Positions 31,458-34,668 of a stretch of 34,668 nucleotides of DNA are shown in pieces; positions within the stretch are counted from its first letter, which is position 1; every line of letters starts with the position of its first letter. Where the stretch lies: the NCBI GenBank assembly GCA_026706445.1, contig JAPOYT010000272.1:1-34668 (forward strand), in the 5' to 3' direction. This stretch comes from Chloroflexota bacterium. Lineage in GTDB: Bacteria > Chloroflexota > Anaerolineae > Aggregatilineales > Phototrophicaceae. The notes under the pieces are model-generated. The model searched no databases, was not told the origin of the DNA, and saw only the letters and a list, made by a program, of their open reading frames with translations. A program made the translations under genes and the position numbers.

Positions 31458-33008
31458 ATGTCAGATATCACACTCTTTCCCCAACCGCAGCAACCGGAAC
31501 GCAAGCCCGGCCGCTTCACGCTCAACGCGCATACGCGCATTTTCGCCGGCGACGGCGCGCCAGGCGAGATGCTGGCGAACTATCTACGTCCGGCTACCGG
31601 CTTTGATCTTCCCGTGCAGCCGCTTGACGACGACATACTAGCGGACGCAACGAACGCGATCTTGCTGGTTCCGTCGGCTGACCCCCTTGCCGCCGAAGCG
31701 TACAAGCTGGATGTCAAGCGCGAGCGAGTTACTTTGCGCGCTGGCGGACGGAAGGGCTTTCTCCATGCAAGCCAGACCTTGCGTCAACTGTTGCCGCCGC
31801 AGATACTGGCCGATTCGCCGCAAGACGACGTCGCCTGGGAGGTTCCGGCTCTGAGCATCAGCGACGCGCCGGCTTTCGGCTGGCGCGGCTTGCACCTGGA
31901 TGTTGGGCGGCACATGTTTCCCGTCGACTTCATCAAGAAGTTCATCGATACGATGGCGTTTTACAAATTCAATACCTTCCATTGGCATCTCACGGAGGAC
32001 CAGGGCTGGCGCCTCGAAATCAAGAAATATCCGCGCCTGACCGAGGTTGGCGCTTATCGCGCGCAAACGCAGATTCCGACTGATCCGAATCAATGGGATG
32101 GCAAGCCCTACGGCGGCTATTACACGCAGGATGAGGCGCGCGAAATCGTCGCCTATGCCGCAGAGCGAGGCATCACCGTTATGCCGGAGATTGAACTGCC
32201 GGGCCACAGCCTGGCTGCCCTCACGGCCTATCCCGAACTTGGCTGCGTCGGAAGCGATTATCAAGTGCGCACGACCTGGGGCATCGACCCGAACATCTAT
32301 TGCGCCGGCAACGATGCCGTCTTCACATTCTTGCAAGACGTCTTCGAGGAAGCGCTGGCGATCTTTCCGTCAAGGTACATTCACATCGGCGGCGACGAGG
32401 CGCCAAAGGAACGCTGGGCCGCCTGCCCCAAATGTCAAGCGCGCATCAAAGCCGAAGGGCTGGCTGATGAGCATGAACTGCAGAGCTGGTTCATTCGTCA
32501 GATCGAAAGCTGGCTCAATGAACGGGGACGCCGCCTGGTCGGCTGGGATGAGATTCTGGAGGGCGGGCTGGCGCCGAACGCGACCGTGATGAGCTGGCGT
32601 GGCAGCGTTGGCGGCATCGCCGCCGCCAACGCCGGGCATGATGTGGTCATGACGCCGACAACTTACTGCTACCTGGATTATTACCAGCACGAAGACTGGA
32701 CGCGCGAGCCGCCGGCGATCGCTCGCACCTTGACGCTGGACCAAGTATGGCAATTCGTGGTCGCGCCCGAAGAAATCGCGCCGGACAAACAGCATCACAT
32801 TCTCGGCGGGCAGGGCAATATCTGGACGGAGTATATTCCCGACGCCGATCAAGTAGAATACATGGCATATCCGCGCGCCATCGCCATCGCCGACATCTTG
32901 TGGAATCATCCGAAAGAGCGAAGTGACGAGGCACTGGTGGAACGGCTGCGAGCGCATCTGCCCGGCCTCGATATGATGGGCGTAAATTATCGCCGGCTAG
33001 ATGAGTAG
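31458..33008 (+). CDS. Family 20 beta-N-acetylhexosaminidase
   Basis: This protein of 516 residues releases terminal beta-linked GlcNAc (or GalNAc) from oligosaccharides. The GH20 catalytic barrel shows GWRGLHLDVGRHMF, NTFHWHLTEDQGWRLEIKKY, MPEIELPGHS and the catalytic D-E pair in IHIGGDEAPKERW, then VGWDEILEGG and GGQGNIWTEYI. The GH20b-type N-terminal domain precedes it. There is no signal peptide, so it probably acts in the cytoplasm on imported chito-oligosaccharides or muropeptides. The frame is open from 31413, but ATG 31458 (MSDITLFPQP) fits the family and lies 31 bases after the SIS gene. Confidence 0.93.
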   Translation: MSDITLFPQPQQPERKPGRFTLNAHTRIFAGDGAPGEMLANYLRPATGFDLPVQPLDDDILADATNAILLVPSADPLAAEAYKLDVKRERVTLRAGGRKGFLHASQTLRQLLPPQILADSPQDDVAWEVPALSISDAPAFGWRGLHLDVGRHMFPVDFIKKFIDTMAFYKFNTFHWHLTEDQGWRLEIKKYPRLTEVGAYRAQTQIPTDPNQWDGKPYGGYYTQDEAREIVAYAAERGITVMPEIELPGHSLAALTAYPELGCVGSDYQVRTTWGIDPNIYCAGNDAVFTFLQDVFEEALAIFPSRYIHIGGDEAPKERWAACPKCQARIKAEGLADEHELQSWFIRQIESWLNERGRRLVGWDEILEGGLAPNATVMSWRGSVGGIAAANAGHDVVMTPTTYCYLDYYQHEDWTREPPAIARTLTLDQVWQFVVAPEEIAPDKQHHILGGQGNIWTEYIPDADQVEYMAYPRAIAIADILWNHPKERSDEALVERLRAHLPGLDMMGVNYRRLDE

Positions 33009-33022
33009 AGGTATGGAGTGAT

Positions 33023-34054
33023 ATGCACCTGCAAAAGGAAATCGCGCAGCAACCGGCCGTCATTGAACAGCTGCTGAACGATGGCCGGGCTTTGACCGAC
33101 GCCGTCGCCGCCGCCATCCGCGACTTCAATCCGGTATTCGTTTGCATCGCCGCGCGCGGCACTTCGGATAATGCCGCTCATTACGCCCAATATATGTTCG
33201 GCGGGTTGCTGCGCACACCGGTGATGCTGGCGACACCCTCGCTGCACACCGTTTACGAGACTGCGCCTGACCTTTCGCGGGCGCTGGTCATCGGCATCTC
33301 GCAATCGGGGCAGGCGGAGGATGTGCGGACGGTTTTAAGCGACGCGAACCAGCAAGGCGCCCTCACGCTGGCGATCACCAATTTTGAGGACTCGCCGCTG
33401 GCGCATACGGCGAAATACCATTTGCCGCTGCTGGCCGAGCGAGAGTTAAGCGTAGCAGCCACCAAGACCTACACCGCGCAACTGACCGTCATCGCCATGT
33501 TGACAAGCGCGCTGGCGGATAGCGACGCGATGCGGAAGGATCAGAGCGCCCTGCCCCGGCTTTCAGCGCAGGCGCTTCGCCTCGGCGAAGGGATTGCCGC
33601 CTGGGCGCAGCGCTATCGGTACATTGATCGCCTGGTCACATTAGGGCGCGGTTTCAATTACGCAACCGCCTGCGAGATCAGCCTCAAAGTTAAGGAGCTA
33701 GCTTACATCGCCAGCGAAGGCTACAGCGAAGCCAATTTCCGCCACGGTCCCATCGCCGCCATTGACCGTGGACATCCGGTCATCCTGGTGTCGCCACATG
33801 GCAAAAACCTCGCGGGGATGGTGGATATGTGCCAGCGGCTCAACGAGTTGGGCGCCGAAACCTTGGTCATCAGCAACAACAGCGACCTGCTTGGCCAAGG
33901 CCGGCAAGCCATGACGATACCATCGACGCCGGAATGGCTCAGCCCGATCCTGGCGGTGATGCCCGGTCAGATCTTCGCCATGCAGCAGGCGCTGGTCCGC
34001 GGCTACGAAGTCGATAAACCGCGAGGCTTGTCAAAAGTGACGATTACGGAATAG
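33023..34054 (+). CDS. SIS-domain glucosamine-6-phosphate deaminase (NagB-II)-like
   Basis: This protein of 343 residues has two SIS domains: CIAARGTSDNAAHYAQYMF and IGISQSGQAEDVRTV in the first, and GRGFNYATACEISLKVKELA followed by EANFRHGPIAAI in the second, ending YEVDKPRGLSKVT as in GlmS C termini. This matches NagB-II enzymes, which convert glucosamine-6-phosphate to fructose-6-phosphate and ammonia in bacteria that lack classic NagB. It would complete the pathway after NagA. It lies 14 bases downstream of the hexosaminidase with GGAG at good spacing. Assignment to deaminase rather than another aminosugar isomerase is inferred from context. Confidence 0.85.
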   Translation: MHLQKEIAQQPAVIEQLLNDGRALTDAVAAAIRDFNPVFVCIAARGTSDNAAHYAQYMFGGLLRTPVMLATPSLHTVYETAPDLSRALVIGISQSGQAEDVRTVLSDANQQGALTLAITNFEDSPLAHTAKYHLPLLAERELSVAATKTYTAQLTVIAMLTSALADSDAMRKDQSALPRLSAQALRLGEGIAAWAQRYRYIDRLVTLGRGFNYATACEISLKVKELAYIASEGYSEANFRHGPIAAIDRGHPVILVSPHGKNLAGMVDMCQRLNELGAETLVISNNSDLLGQGRQAMTIPSTPEWLSPILAVMPGQIFAMQQALVRGYEVDKPRGLSKVTITE

Positions 34055-34126
34055 CAGATCTAACACCAAGAAAGTAATGAGAATGATTACAGCATCAAAG
34101 AAATCGCCAAAATAATCGAATCTTCG

Positions 34127-34262
34127 TGGGGGCGAGCGGCAAACCCCATCCCCCGGCCCCTTCCCCAGCAAGCTAGAGAAGGGGAGCTTAGCGCAGCGGG
34201 ACGCAAGGTATTTTGCGTAGGCGGCGGCATTGTTGCGCGTGTGTCTACAATTTCTAAGTATT
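34127..34262 (+). repeat. Dispersed hairpin repeat, copy 3
   Basis: It has GCGAGCGGCAAACCCC (34132-34147), a CCCCTTC...GAAGGGG stem, GACGCAAGGTATTTTGCGT (34200-34218, itself a 6-bp-arm hairpin) and GTGTGTCTACA. It lies between the SIS operon and the converging HAD gene and may act as a two-way terminator. The rest of 34055-34292 shows no gene. Confidence 0.65.
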
Positions 34263-34292
34263 TTGTAGGAACTACTGAGATTCCAGCGTGAG

Positions 34293-34668
34293 CTAAGCTT
34301 CCGGCGAAAGCAGATTCGTCAACTCATCCAGGCGGTTGATGCGGAATTTGACCGACGGCAATTCTGCGTCTTCCCGCGGCGGCGGACAATAGTGGCAAAA
34401 GTCTATACCGGCGGCTTGGCAGCCATGATAATCGTGCTTAATCGAATCGCCGACGTAAAGCAGGTCGTCGGCCGTCAAGCCCAACATGGACAGCGCCATT
34501 TCAAATATCCGGGGGTCCGGCTTGGCGACGCCGACCTCCTCAGAGATCAGAACGACCTCCAGCATTGACAGCAAGCGCGCCGCATTGAGCCGTCCGCGTT
34601 GAGAATCGCTATGGCCGTTGGTGACGATTCCAAGCCTATAGGACAGCGACAAGCGCCGAAGCGTTTCC
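34293..34668 (-). CDS. HAD-family hydrolase (C-terminal part, runs off the window)
   Basis: This is the last ~124 residues of a haloacid-dehalogenase-type phosphatase; the frame is open to the right edge, so the start lies outside. Visible motifs are LGIVTNG (motif II threonine), the lysine of motif III in VGVAKPDPRIF, and the acidic motif IV VGDSIKHDYHGCQAAG. The cap type and nucleophile motif DxD are outside the window. It resembles YjjG/HAD-IA phosphatases acting on small phosphorylated metabolites. A following CHYCPPPRED insertion has two cysteines. Confidence 0.85.
   Translation of the reverse strand, partial: ETLRRLSLSYRLGIVTNGHSDSQRGRLNAARLLSMLEVVLISEEVGVAKPDPRIFEMALSMLGLTADDLLYVGDSIKHDYHGCQAAGIDFCHYCPPPREDAELPSVKFRINRLDELTNLLSPEA

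Overview
The window is about 34.7 kb of fairly GC-rich bacterial DNA with tightly packed genes, short overlapping operons and many GTG/TTG starts. It resembles an environmental Chloroflexota (Anaerolineae-like) genome. This rests on a secreted beta-helix protein with a terminal SH3 domain, a PHAX-type RNA-binding domain protein, a MenA-type prenyltransferase, and dispersed G-rich hairpin repeats between genes. The lineage is an inference. I saw no tRNA, rRNA, CRISPR array or transposase.

Region 1 (1-5094): the 5' part of a sugar-type ABC transporter solute-binding protein gene, then a large secreted beta-helix gene built from four ~1 kb tandem units. The helix gene is broken by a frame-changing deletion near its signal peptide and a second frameshift near its 3' end.

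Region 2 (5095-7417): a compact cassette of vsr endonuclease, C5-cytosine methyltransferase and an Eco29kI-like GIY-YIG restriction endonuclease. It is bracketed by a 71-bp direct repeat (70/71 identical) that duplicates the 3' end of the neighbouring aminotransferase gene, so this looks like a restriction-modification (R-M) insertion with long target duplication. The endonuclease gene has a TAA stop exactly where the GIY tyrosine is expected.

Region 3 (7367-13389): class III aminotransferase, GT4 glycosyltransferase, MenA/UbiA prenyltransferase, a PHAX-domain RNA-binding protein, and a small three-helix membrane protein.

Region 4 (13435-19372): on the minus strand, a P-loop ATPase, an enolase-superfamily (dipeptide epimerase-like) enzyme and an M55 D-aminopeptidase, which together suggest handling of D-amino-acid or wall peptides. 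On the plus strand, a CE7 esterase, an MBL-fold hydrolase and an iodotyrosine-deiodinase-like nitroreductase, ending in a terminator-like hairpin.

Region 5 (19373-26477): an SDR oxidoreductase, a second type II R-M system of the BglII/BstYI type (likely RGATCY), a translationally coupled amidohydrolase / SelA-like PLP enzyme / TIGR04076 operon, and an aldehyde dehydrogenase.

Region 6 (26478-34668): accessory genes (a HEPN-like protein, an HTH protein, an HNH nuclease) and then an amino-sugar locus: nagA divergent from a SIS-domain gene, a GH20 beta-hexosaminidase without signal peptide, and a second SIS-domain gene. The locus fits cytoplasmic breakdown of GlcNAc oligosaccharides to fructose-6-phosphate. 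A HAD phosphatase gene runs off the right edge.

Three copies of a rearranged hairpin repeat lie at about 19.2, 26.6 and 34.2 kb.
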